A stretch of DNA of 64,000 nucleotides, from assembly GCF_047948215.1 (NCBI RefSeq), contig NC_134456.1, positions 200,086,034 to 200,150,033 of the forward strand, in the 5' to 3' direction. Shown here piece after piece: positions 49,105 through 60,319 of the stretch. Both the position numbers and the translations under genes were made by a program. The first letter of the stretch is position 1, and the number at the start of each line of letters is the position of its first letter. This stretch comes from Lycorma delicatula (lineage: Eukaryota; Arthropoda; Insecta; Hemiptera; Fulgoridae). A model generated the notes under the pieces. It did no database searches. It saw only the letters and a program-made list of their open reading frames with translations, and was not told where the DNA came from.

Positions 49105-51690
49105 TCAACAGATAGCGCTGTTTTTCAAAAAAAGCATGTTTTTACCTGTCATAGGTGTGACATCTTAGGTATATAAATAATAGGCATAAAAAAACACGCA
49201 CGTATTAAAATTTCAACATTATGTCAAATTTTCAAACCAATTGGTGAAGAACTTTCGAAGATTTAATATTTTGAAAAACGAACATTTACATTTTTACTTA
49301 CATAGATCAATTTTATCACTAAAATTAAATAAACAGAATTTTTACAAGAATAAAAAGAATTAAACTTCACGATTTTCCGTCTGAGAACATAATTTTTAAT
49401 TCAATGGATAATTTGTAACGCTACTCTTCAATAAAGTTTCGAATCGTATACTAACTGTACAAAACATGAAGATGAATTAGCAAGGTTGAAGTTTTTATTT
49501 TATCGTTCTATATTATATTAACAATCTGTATTTTGCATTTCATATTTGGCTATTAATCTTACAATGTTAATGAAATACGGCAATGTAAATGACAAAGTAT
49601 ACAGTAAATGCATTTAATCTGATTTAACCAAACAGCTAGATTTTAGCGTCCTGATGATTTGAATTGTTCAATAATGAAAAGGACAATCTGATCTAATACA
49701 AAATCTCTGAAACCAATTGAAGGAGTATTTGTTACAAAAGTTAATTTTTTCCATAAATTTTACCTGAAATCAGTATAATTCAGAAGCCAAACGCGTAAAA
49801 CTTAACAAATAGTAAAAATGTGAAAATAAGCTTAATTTCTTAATAAAAAATCCTTAATTTATAATTAATAATACTTTAATTTATAATTAATAAGTATTTG
49901 TATAAATGAACATTAAAACGAGTGTATGATAGCTTAACGTTTGTTGAACACTGATTCTAGAAAAAATTTGCATTCTGTTCTCGTCTCACCATGTTTACTT
50001 AAGTTTTTAAAGTTGCAGAAAATAGAGGCCAAAATGATCTCCGTCTGGTAATTTTCATATGCCTGATTTATTTTGATCTAAATTTAATTTTTATATCATG
50101 GATCTTTTGTTTGTTTTTGACGTCTAAAAAAAAGAATTTCCTTTCCTAAAATTTCTCTTTCAGAGTTTGTGAATAATTTATATGTTTTAAGAAATATTTC
50201 TTTTTCTTGTGAAAGCATGGAAAATATTTTTCTACTTGCAATAAATATTATGCACGACATAATTAAAATCACAAAAACTTCTTTCTTATTTTTCTTGTTA
50301 TGTTCATAAATTAATGAGTGTATTTAAACGTGTAAAATAAAATAAAAGGTTTATCTTTTAGTGAATTTCTAAACTAGTTTCATTGTTTAAAATTATAATT
50401 ATTAATAATAGCTGATTATACATTTAATTCATTCATATAATTTTCTACATATTTAGTCAAAAAAAAAAAAAATTAAGTTTAGATATGTGCATTTCTTTCT
50501 TTGATTAAAAAAAAATACAAAAGGTTGGTTATATGAATAAAAAAAGGGCAAAATCTATTATTTTAAACGTGAAATTCACTTAGGAAATAATTAACGATTT
50601 TATAGAATATCCGTTTTTATAAATAAATAGAATAATAGTCAAATAAAAATAAAGTATAATATAAAAAATTTAATTCAGATCAAACCTACAGTATTACGTA
50701 ACATGTACTCAAAACTTAGTAAAAAAAATTCAAATAGAATCGACCTACAGAACTTATTTGTATGCAAGATACTACAGCGTGAAACCAATTAAAGGGATTT
50801 ATTTTTAAGTGATTCAGATGGAAATACTTACTTAGATGAAGAACAAAAAGAGGGTGATAGAAAATAAGGAAGGTAAATGAAGGGAAAAGCTATAGTGATG
50901 CTTCAGTGTCCAGCAATATTGAAAATTAATAAAACACGAGACGGGTATATTTTGTTTCAATAATAATAATTTTTCTCTTGTTAGTAAAAACGTTTTACTA
51001 ATTTTATACTCAGAGTCTGAGCAAGAAAGTAAAAAGAATTGCAAGATAAAGTTGAAACAAGAGAAAAATTAATTGTAGTTGTAAATAAGCATTGTATTTA
51101 ACGAACAAAATTTTAAATAAATATTTTCAGCGTCGAACAATAATAAACAGTTACGTATTAAATCTTCGTTAGAAGTTACTTATTTATTTTTACGAGTATA
51201 AAGTAATACCAAAATTATTTCAAGCAACAAAATAAAAATGAAATAATTGGCTCTGCGAAATGCTATAAAACTTAATTAGTAAATAATTCTCCTTGAAAGA
51301 TACATATTTTCGATATTATAAGAAACTGATATAAGAACTGACATAAGACAAAATATAACAACCGATATAAGAAAAAACTCTACAAATATATGAAATTAAA
51401 AAAACGTTTAATTTAGGTTTTACCTTATATCTATTTTATATACCTAACCTTATATATATTTGCTATCTATATATCTATTTTATAACTATTATATATATTT
51501 ATTTACTTTTAATATCTATTTTATTTACTAACTCAACTTCAAATCCATCTTTACAAAATTTGGAGAACATTGAACAAATTTGGATTAAAATTCTCATACT
51601 TTCTTTTCTAAGAATATTAAATTACTTGAAAATATTTAACGGTTAGGTATTATTTCAATTAGTTAGTTATTACAATAGTATGTATATAGT
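49105..51690. other. AT-rich spacer
   Basis: No gene recognised. A direct duplication of TTTATAATTAATAA occurs near 49857-49891. The minus-strand frame at 50832-51044 is AT-driven. Confidence 0.6.
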
Positions 51691-52229
51691 TCTAAAACTC
51701 CTATTCAACGACTTTAGTCAACTTCATTATTGTTGTTTATCTATAATTCCGTTATCAATTCATTTCTTGAATTTAGACGAACCATCAACCCTTCAGCTAG
51801 GGTTATATCTAACCGGTGTATTTTTATTAGAAACTTCCACATATCACCTAGTTTCAGGGATGGTGTAGTTGTTCCTTTAGGAATTTATTCTCGACTGGCA
51901 AATAAATCATTATTAGATACTGAATTTTTTTTTTTTTATATTGCAGCATATATATTTAAGTTATTACGCAAAACCTTTGATCAGTAATGCAACCAATATC
52001 TTAGATTTTTTTTCATGCTCCTAACCTCTCCCATCCTAGACAAAAATTCCCTTAATTCTTGATGAAATGGTGTCGGGATAGTCATTCATTATCTGGAAGG
52101 AACCTTGAAATATTCTATAGATGGGAATATTTGTTTAGTGTTTTGATTGCTTCATAAGCTGTCATCCATTCACACCTCTCCCTTAAAAGTGATTCTTAAT
52201 TTTCCTACTTCGGTTCTGTAGGTGCTGAT

Positions 52230-52470
52230 CTGATTTACTAAGTGAGGGTTGAAGATATCGAAACATGTGGGGTTTAATCTGATCAAGAGTTTGGAGGCAG
52301 CCTACAAAAGAAATTAGAAATCTCTATTTTCAATCCAGCAGCTGAACTAAAAGCCTAAGCCTTAAAGCTCAAGATATTATAGAATGAACCTGACACTGTT
52401 TATCTTTTCAGCAATAGAAATACATCCTAGCAGTACAATCTTTTTCTTAAGACCTTGAAGCCTTTTCCAT
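52230..52470 (+). pseudogene. Possible RNase H remnant of a LINE
   Basis: One frame reads EFGGSLQKKLEISIFNPAAE, then LKA, a stop, ALKLKIL, and NEPDTVYLFSNRNTS. This has the shape of RNase H text in I-like elements (a Glu in AELKA about 20 residues before a strand and FSDS-like Asp; here FSN). The flanking 51690-52230 region shows open stretches but no motif. The call rests on weak motif spacing only. Confidence 0.3.
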
Positions 52471-52844
52471 GAATTATCTATTTTATAAAATTAATTCTAG
52501 CTAGAAAATGTTATTTTTATAGTAGTATTTAACTAGATAAACCTCGTTCCTTCTTGCATAAACCGACAAAAGAAAATTTATAGAAAAAGTATACTGATGT
52601 TGATCTGTGAATTAGATCATCTTTAATTTTCTTGTCTTTTCCTATTCAGAATGAAACATAAGTTTCTTTCTCCCTTACTTTATTTACACTGAAATTTCTT
52701 TATTTTTGGTACCGAAATTATTTTTGGTACTTTTTTTGCATCATCTGATTTAAACATTAAACAAACCAATTTTGATTATTTATAAAAAAAACGTTATGGG
52801 CATGCTTAAGAATAAATACTAAATTAAATTATATGTTACAAATG

Positions 52845-52881
<37 letters not shown>

Positions 52882-52882
<1 letters not shown>

Positions 52883-53214
52883 TACTAAATAATTCAGTAA
52901 AGAATACACAAGATTATTTTACGTGTGAACGGCTGTTTCGTGTTGATGTTACGTGTTCTCATTCTTTGGATTTGGAAAGCGGCAACGGTAGGGTAAATTG
53001 TTTGGTTAGGGATAAAAGTATATTAGTATATAAAGATGAAATGTTTGGCTCTGTGTTAAATATTGATGGGAATGAGCCTATAAGGTATAAGTCGCGTGAT
53101 CTGTTCTTTCTCATGATGGCTTTTATTCTGAAATATATTAGATTAAAAATGAAGAATTTTTCATCGCTTAATCGGCAAGGTAACATTATATTTAACAGGA
53201 TTCCTAGTAAATAA
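52882..53214 (+). CDS. Unidentified open frame of about 110 codons
   Basis: The frame is open from the (TA)n tract at 52849-52880 to the stop at 53212-53214, with no suitable ATG at its beginning. Its first ATG codes for the Met in DEMFGSVL. Composition is less AT-driven than chance frames nearby (RVDVTCSHSLDLESGNGRVN, then VYKDEMFGSVLNIDGNEPIR). No domain, signal peptide or family is recognised, and splice sites are not evident. It could be part of an exon, a decayed transposon or viral ORF, or chance. Confidence 0.2.
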
Positions 53215-53219
53215 GGTGA

Positions 53220-56030
53220 TTTTTTGCAAGTAGATCACTATGTGTGCCCTTGAAGAAAATATTAAGTAAAATTTAAAGTATTTTAATAAAATAAACCTGA
53301 AGGAAACTTTATACAAAATTTACTAACGTAGATAATATTCTACGGGTAAGTGATTTAAATCGGTGTACAGTGAGTAAAAGCGCTTTTAAAATCTCACTTT
53401 AAAGGTGTATTATAAAGGAATTGTATGGTAAGAATATTATGAAGTACATACACGCTAAAAGCGAGCATATCGCCAAGCAACAGTAACAGCAGCAGAATCG
53501 CTTAGTTTCAAATCTCCTCATTTCGTACAATGTCTCGTACTATGTCACACTGCTTTGTATTTCTCTATAATACAAATATCGGGCGGTAAGATGAAGAACG
53601 GCTCGCTGAGGACAGTATGAGTAGAATAATCTCGCTTACTAGCTAACAGTCCTTAGAGAGTTTCTAACTTTCTCGAGCAAGTTTTAAACAGATAAATAAG
53701 AGCAGATTGCATTTCGCTTTCCTTGCTCTACGCTCACTCAAGGAACGCGAGAGTAACGGGCTACCCCTTTCTCGCTCGTCACAACCCCCTTAGCCGATAA
53801 ATTAACTAACTCTCTCGTCATGCGGCCCCTTTCTCTTTCCTCAACCGTCTAAGTCCTCTGACGCTATTACTCAATTATCCTTTACTTATCCTTAACGCCT
53901 TGTCTTCTATCAAACATTTTCCATTCCTCTAGGCTAAAAATTTAATTGAATTTTTATCTAAATGTACGAGTGTTTTTAATCATTTACAGTGAAGGTAACA
54001 AGTTTTTTTTAATTTACCTGGAATAAATAAATCCATTGAAAGCTATATAAATAAAACTGGTTATTTAGTGTTAATTAAATCAAGATAAATAACAGAACTG
54101 ATTAAAAGAAAAGCATCATTTCTCTGTCCCAATTTGAAAATGATAAGGTAAGTTAGAAAAACTTTATATTAAGATGTATATTTAAACATTTATAAAACAG
54201 AAAATTATCTGGTAAAAAATGCTCATCGTTAGTAAGTATACAGTACCCACACATTTTTTTTTACAACTTTCATCAAATATGTGAAATGTGTTGTAACCGT
54301 ACGTAATTTACAGAAAGCTTTCTAGAACAAAATCCTCATAAAATTTTACACAGATTTTGTATGATTATCTTGTGTGATGATATCGGATAAATTTTTTTAG
54401 TTTATAATCAGTGACCATGAATCCATAAACGAAAGATAATTCGTGAAGTGATTTATCGAACTGAAATCTTATATTCGAGCTCACACTAATTTTCGTATTC
54501 AATTAGAGAAGATTACCTGCAATATCCCCGATTATTTAAGGGCATAGTGTGAAAAATTTAAAGCAACGTTAATGTAAATCAAACTAAAGGACTTGATATG
54601 TCTAGAATATCAAATGAACGAATGATAGAGTAAGCTTACATATGAAGCCCTGATAAAGTCTATTCAGATATGGAAATGTGAGATAAATATTTCTAGAGCT
54701 AAAATTTAAAACGTTTTACACAATGTATAAATTTATATTTAAATACATATTTACCTTAATACTTTACAAAAAAGGTTTTTCCTCAAATAAAATTACATGC
54801 ATGTAGCAAGGTCAATAGGAAAAATATTCATAACTGGGAATAAAAAAATAATATAATGAACGGAGGATATGCAAAGGACAGCCCAAAAGTAAATACGTGT
54901 TGTAGATTACTTGTATAATGTGAATGTTTTTTTCCAGAATTATATGTGGAGTCTGATAATTAACTTGAAATGCTTGAAAGTTTTACCCGTGAAAAAAAAA
55001 ACCAGAAAACATATTTCTAAATGTTTGAATATGAACGGACAGTTCATGTTTATACACTGTTCGTATTATTTGAAGGCCAGCCAAATAATACTTTTTCATT
55101 GTGGTCGCCAAGTAACAAATTTTTGGACCGCTGACATTCCAGGTACCGAACATTTTCCAAGTAATAGCTTCTTCAGTCAGAAATATTTTAAACAAAATTA
55201 TGTTCCTTTTAATAATCTGAATGAAAAAATATATAAAGATAATAATTAAAAGATAAAAGTAGCTAATATGACAGAGATAAATTGATTTTGAAAAAAAAAT
55301 AACTGCTTCATTAAACTGATTCAAAGAGGAAAAAGTGTGTTCCGCGTAACACATGCTACATCGTTTACAAATGAATATATATAAAATTATTTTTGCGTGT
55401 AACTGTTCAACACTCGTATTAGCCCAAATATTTAACATATTTTTATTTACAAATAAAATTTCATTGCTGCTGTAATGGTTTTTTTATTATTATAATACAG
55501 GTTTTTTACGTGGTTTTTCAAAATAGACAGAATTTTTATTTTAAAAAGTAACCATTCCTGACTGAAGCAATTATTCTGATGGAAATAATTACAGAAAATA
55601 TATTGGTCCAAAAACTTCCAAATTTGTCAAGAGAAACGATTTTTTATACAGCAGTTAGTAGAGAATGTATAAATATTTATAAAAAATTCTATCCATTTCA
55701 TACTGTGTTATAAATTCAGTAAAGATATAATCAAAAAGAATACTAATTTCAGTTTTTTTCGTTTTTGGTGACAAATTTCTGAAATGAAATAAAATTTCAT
55801 AGATCAACAAAAATTTGGCTGGAGAAAAAGTAAGACCGTCACGATTTTCTACCGAAACGAGTAATTAAGCTTCAAACTGTTTGTAATGCAACGCAAGAAT
55901 TATAAAAAAAAAACCCCTATCAAATCTAATATTATAAATAAACTTTTGATAAACAGATGATTATAAAACCGATTTAGACGTATGGCATACAGCTTGCGAT
56001 TATACGGTATACGTTTTCAGAACAAGTTGG
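53220..56030. other. Spacer with a GC-richer block at 53450-53850
   Basis: 53450-53850 is GC-richer, with words such as GCGAGCATATCGCC and CTTTCTCGCTCG, and has no open frame; it might be a promoter-like region or an old repeat. Overlapping frames at 54911-55249 on the plus strand and 54983-55438 on the minus strand are long for this composition but show no motif; neither is called a gene. Confidence 0.5.
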
Positions 56031-56034
56031 CGAG

Positions 56035-56435
56035 ATCCATTGCAGTGGCACCGTGGTTCGCTCAGAATGAAGAAATTCACGACTATCTTTTTCTCTTTTC
56101 TGTTTAGTCTCCGGAACCACCGTAATGTATTACTTCAGGATGAATGAGGATGATATGTATGAATGTAAATGAAGTGTAGTCTTGTACAGTCTCAGGTCTA
56201 CCGTTCCTAAGACTATCTTGGATTGCCTTATTTTCGTGACAAGATCAAACGGTTTGGTTTAAGTTACAGACAGCGTTTAGACAATCATGAACTTTCAAGC
56301 AGTATCTCCTACACAACAGTGAAAATGTCCGGCGACTGAAACACCAAGATGTACTGGACTTGGGATATCTAAGTGACACTTGAACTGGTACAATAAAAGA
56401 CATGTGATAAACGTCTTTATTAAAGTTCATAGTTT
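56035..56435 (+). pseudogene. Jockey-like ORF2 3' end, split by a SINE
   Basis: Before the SINE the frame reads AVAPWFAQNEEIHDYL; after it, GLPYFRDKIKRFGLSYRQRL. After a frameshift it ends NSENVRRLKHQDVLDLG. The same signature (SEIHDYLGLP...NSENVRRLK) ends the Jockey-like ORF at 4.8 kb, so both are copies of one family or close relatives. Only the last 70 or so codons are present. The minus-strand frame at 56245-56430 is antisense. Confidence 0.8.
56090..56210 (-). mobile_element. tRNA-derived SINE, copy 4 (5'-truncated)
   Basis: Only the 3' body of the family remains, in reverse orientation: TTCTGTTTAGTCTCCGG at the left (tail side), then the body words ATGAATGAGGATGATATGTATG and CTTGTACAGTCTCAGG. 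Exact 9-bp duplications GACTATCTT flank it at 56081-56089 and 56211-56219. Those nine bases are the codons Asp-Tyr-Leu of the host Jockey frame, which becomes continuous when the insert is removed. Confidence 0.88.
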
Positions 56436-57608
56436 TTTATGAAAAAAAGCATTAGCTTTTCCAAAGCTTATGTTTTTCGAATACAAATATCCATGTGGAA
56501 GAAAAAGTATGCAAATTTTTACTTACTTTAGTTAATATCTGATAACGTCTTCAAAATATAGTCCCTTAAACTTTCTAAATTGTATTTCCACTACAATTAG
56601 TATGGTAATCTTGTTATTTAAAAGCCTAAGAACTTTATAAAATTATTTTTATTTTCTATTTATTTTATAGAGTTGTACCGGGCCGATTTCAAAAATTATA
56701 TTTTTTTGGAAACCTTCTCTTGAGTAAATGTTTCAGAAATTCTTAAGTCCCGTTTTTACTGAAAACAGAAAAAACTATCAATTTTATAACTGTTGAAGAT
56801 ATTGAAAATTTTTAAACTAAAAAAAATTGACTTTTATGTCAAAACATTAAATTCGTAAAGTTTGTTACAAACTTTCTTAAAAAGTGTTTTGAATTTGTAT
56901 CTTGAAAGTTTATTAGCCGACCTTTTTCTCCTCCTGTTAATAAAATTAGGAAGGATCAATTTCTTTATCTTGGAAGGATTGTCATCCTGCAAATGATTTT
57001 TTCTGTATTTTGTATTTTTATGAAAAAAATGTTCAACAAATTTTTGAGCCCGTTGAATTTTTTCATGCTTTATTACTACTACATGCTTTATTTTTTTTTT
57101 CTGTAGGGCTTTATTACTGGTTAATTAATAAATCTTCATTAAAAGATAAAACGTGAATATTTAAAACTTTGGTAGCGTTTAATTCATTTTACGTCACTTT
57201 ATCAAAAAAATCGACACTAAATATTTTTTTTAATTCTGAGCAATAGATGATAATATCACTGTTAGTGATGATCACTAATTCTGGTTATTGGTGATAATTA
57301 GCCGAACAATGAAAAAAATTTGTAAATTAAAAATGTTTTAAAATGATCTACTATCATAAAAATTTATATACTAAACAATTTTAATTTTGTAATTTATTAA
57401 TTATTATGATTAATTTTATTAAATTTAAGCCAATTATAATCGGAAATTAACAAAGTAATGAAATTAAAAAAAAAAAATTAATTTTTTAAAAAGTAGCATT
57501 TTAAACCGAGTTCACAAATATTATTCCTTCTCATGGTTTTAGTCTATTATAAATAGAACGCCAGCCAAGTGTACAGTAGATTACACATAATATATTATAC
57601 TGAACCAC

Positions 57609-57651
<43 letters not shown>

Positions 57652-57831
57652 ATAGGTTTGTTTTCACAGGCCACCTGCATTTTGATTTGATTAACGATCC
57701 GACTTTAGTTTGCTTGCAGTGTATATAACTACATAAATACATGTATACGCACAGCCAGCGCCAATCACACACAAATAGACCCACTCAGTCTAACTCCCTC
57801 TCTTTATAACATACCGAGTCAGTCACTACTC

Positions 57832-57991
57832 AATGTCAATGGTATACATTGACATTATATATACATATATAAACTCCACTGCATACGCGTACTAATGGAC
57901 CATCATACAATAACACACAAACCCGGGTATAATGCGGTTCACTGTTAAACTTCGTTCTCGCAGACACTATTGTATCATTTATGATACAATA
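57832..57991. repeat. Two short-loop inverted duplications
   Basis: The first has 10-bp arms at 57832-57841 and 57847-57856 (AATGTCAATG, 5-base centre). The second has 11-bp arms at 57968-57978 and 57981-57991 (TATTGTATCAT, 2-base centre). All arms are perfect. Confidence 0.85.
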
Positions 57992-58431
57992 ACGATTATA
58001 TTGATGCAGTGGATTTCTTACTATTTTTTTATTCTACACGTTCTTTATTCCAGCAGGCCAGATTTTACTATCATTAGTTGAATTAATTTAGATCGGCATT
58101 GAATACGCATACGCTTTTCTACCTGACAATGAATCTTGTACATTTTCTAAGTCTATGAAGAATAAAAGTACATTATAAAGAGGTATAAGTAAAAATATAT
58201 ATTATGCATTGAAGAGTTGATAAGTTACAGCGCTTGGAAAAAAAATTATGAATAAAGTTAAAATAATAAACTGAAAAACGTTTTGGAAAAGTTCTAAACT
58301 AGAGATAATTCTCATGTTGCAGAATTAGTCACCCGACTAATACTTCTAATCACATAATAAATTTTGGATTAAAATTTGTTCCTAGTAAATCAGATTTTTC
58401 AAATTTAATGAAAATATTTTCAAATTATTTG

Positions 58432-58876
58432 AAATAGAGAAGAACTATTCTTCTCTATTTTAAAAGATTTTAAAGATTTTAAAAGATTATTTTTCTTAGA
58501 ATTTTCAAAGTTTATTCATCTCTGGGAATTTCTTCATTCTACGTTTAGCGTTTATTATATTTTCAACTGTTTCAAAATTTGGCCTGAAACTCAATATTTA
58601 CAGCTGTTTTTCTTTCGACTATTAAAAAATAAAATAGTTTTAATGTATAGTGATACATTAAAACTGTAACATTTAATACAATTTAAATTAACTTTCTGGG
58701 CTGGTTATTCCGTTTATTTAATTATTTTTTTTTTATTCTTGATACATTTCATTTGTCGTTTGTTATCAGTCACTGGAAGTTTTCTTATTCACATGGTTCC
58801 ATAAATGAAAATTTAATTCATCACTTGGCAGTATATTATTATTATATTGACGAAGATGTTATTCTAACATCTTCGT
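58432..58876. repeat. Three short-loop inverted duplications
   Basis: Perfect arms: 58432-58444/58448-58460 (AAATAGAGAAGAA, 3-base centre), 58636-58648/58653-58665 (AGTTTTAATGTAT, 4-base centre) and 58850-58861/58865-58876 (ACGAAGATGTTA, 3-base centre). Confidence 0.85.
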
Positions 58877-59009
58877 TAACGTTTATAGAATTAAAAAATT
58901 GGCGGCAAAGATCATACAATTAACTCGGTCGGGGTTATTAATGATGATACCATACCGATCACCATTATATTGAAGTAGTAAATTCACTACTTTAATTTTA
59001 CATACGTTC

Positions 59010-59063
<54 letters not shown>

Positions 59064-59648
59064 ATATATATATATGGAGGCGTGTGTAAGTCTTTATCTA
59101 TGGAGAAGGTTGAAACACTATTGTTTAAAAAGCCGACTAAAAATTTATGACGAGAGTTTGGTTATCGTACTACGGTATAGAGACATTTATTTGTTTATCA
59201 AAATATTTTTCATTCAACATTTCTTCTAAATTTTGCACCCAGTTTTTAATTGTATTGGCTGAAAGCACCGAATTATTCCAGTTGATATTAAAAATTTGTC
59301 AAAGCAACCGAGCCAAGAAGGTCAAAATGTTGCATGACGTACACTATTTTTTTGTAGCCGTATAATTATCTGCAGTTTTGCAGAATGCTGTAATCTAAAA
59401 TGCACTCTGTTCGCTCATCTAACGTTCTATCATATCCGATATAGATATAAAGAAGGATTTATTTAGTGAAATGTATACCCAATATATTGTATACAGGTAT
59501 TTTTCGATACTTCGTATGTTGACTTCATTAAGAAATCAACTGCGTTTTACTCCAACATTATGCTACAAATACTACTACAGTAATAATAATAATAATTTAT
59601 TATTTAGTCTGTGAAACCGCACACAAAAGGTTAAGATATGTATTCTTA

Positions 59649-59671
59649 AAACTACATTAATAATGTAGTTT
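59649..59671. repeat. Inverted duplication, 11-bp arms
   Basis: AAACTACATTA and its reverse complement around a single base. A further one with 10-bp arms lies at 60253-60262/60267-60276 (ATAATGAACA, 4-base centre). Confidence 0.85.
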
Positions 59672-59689
59672 AATAATCATGCGTCACTG

Positions 59690-60290
59690 GGAATATTAAT
59701 CAGTAATCATTTATGAATTGACGAAGATAGGCCACGAGGTTAGAAACGTTACTAACGTTGTACATAGTCAAACGAAGGAACCACTTCATTTCGTAGATTT
59801 GGAGACCAAATCCAGTAATAAAGAAATTTTTGAGGTGAATCTCTCAACTATACAATTGTAAGCTTTGAAGCTCCGTATGTTGAAAAAGAAGGGGTCCATT
59901 GCAAACATTGATAACGCTTTGGGTATACCAAAAAGCTATGCAATCGCCCACACCGATTTGTAAAATGTAGTGCAGATCATGCCATAATGTTCTAAGACAT
60001 CACAGGTTCCAGCTTCCTGCATCAACTGCGGTGATCAACACCCGGCGAGTTACAAAGGGTGTAAAATTTATCAACGGTACAAAACTAAGGTCTATTCTCC
60101 CAAACCCGCCCTATCTTCCAGAGTTGCAACTAGTAACAATTCTACAGGTAATAATAATTACACTAATGAAAATAACAATCTGAGTGCTAAAAGAGGAGAT
60201 GAAAACAATGGTTTTCATAATTATAATAGTAGTAATGTTAGTGATAACAATAATAATGAACATTATTGTTCATTATATAGTAATGATTGA
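59690..60290 (+). pseudogene. Jockey-like ORF1 (gag) C-terminal part
   Basis: The plus strand reads LTKIGHEVRNVTNVVHSQTK, then EPLHFVDLETKSSNKEIFEV, the conserved pre-knuckle region of Jockey gag. After a frameshift it gives the knuckles around RFGYTKKLCNRPHRFVKCSA and CINCGDQHPASYKGCKIYQR (CX2CX3HX6C). It ends in an Asn/Ser-rich tail of AAT/AAC codons to a stop near 60288. Upstream text at 59215-59360 may be a more N-terminal piece but is unclear. Gag of this type coats element RNA and directs it to the nucleus in family members. Confidence 0.75.
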
Positions 60291-60319
60291 TCTATATATT
60301 AATAATATAATAATGAATG

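Larger units (their letters stand above)
56440..59190. other. AT-rich spacer with (TA)n and many hairpins
   Basis: No gene recognised. It contains (TA)n tracts at about 57611-57649 and 59012-59075 and a GC-richer stretch at 57720-57960. It also holds a run of perfect short-loop inverted duplications, annotated separately. Confidence 0.6.

Noticed and set aside
51926..51950. T-run followed by ATATTGCAG, resembling a 3' splice site
   Set aside because: Such sites are common by chance in AT-rich DNA and no convincing exon follows.
54911..55438. Overlapping frames of 112 (plus) and 151 (minus) codons
   Set aside because: They overlap on opposite strands, have AT-driven composition and show no motif. 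At most one could be real and there is no evidence for either.
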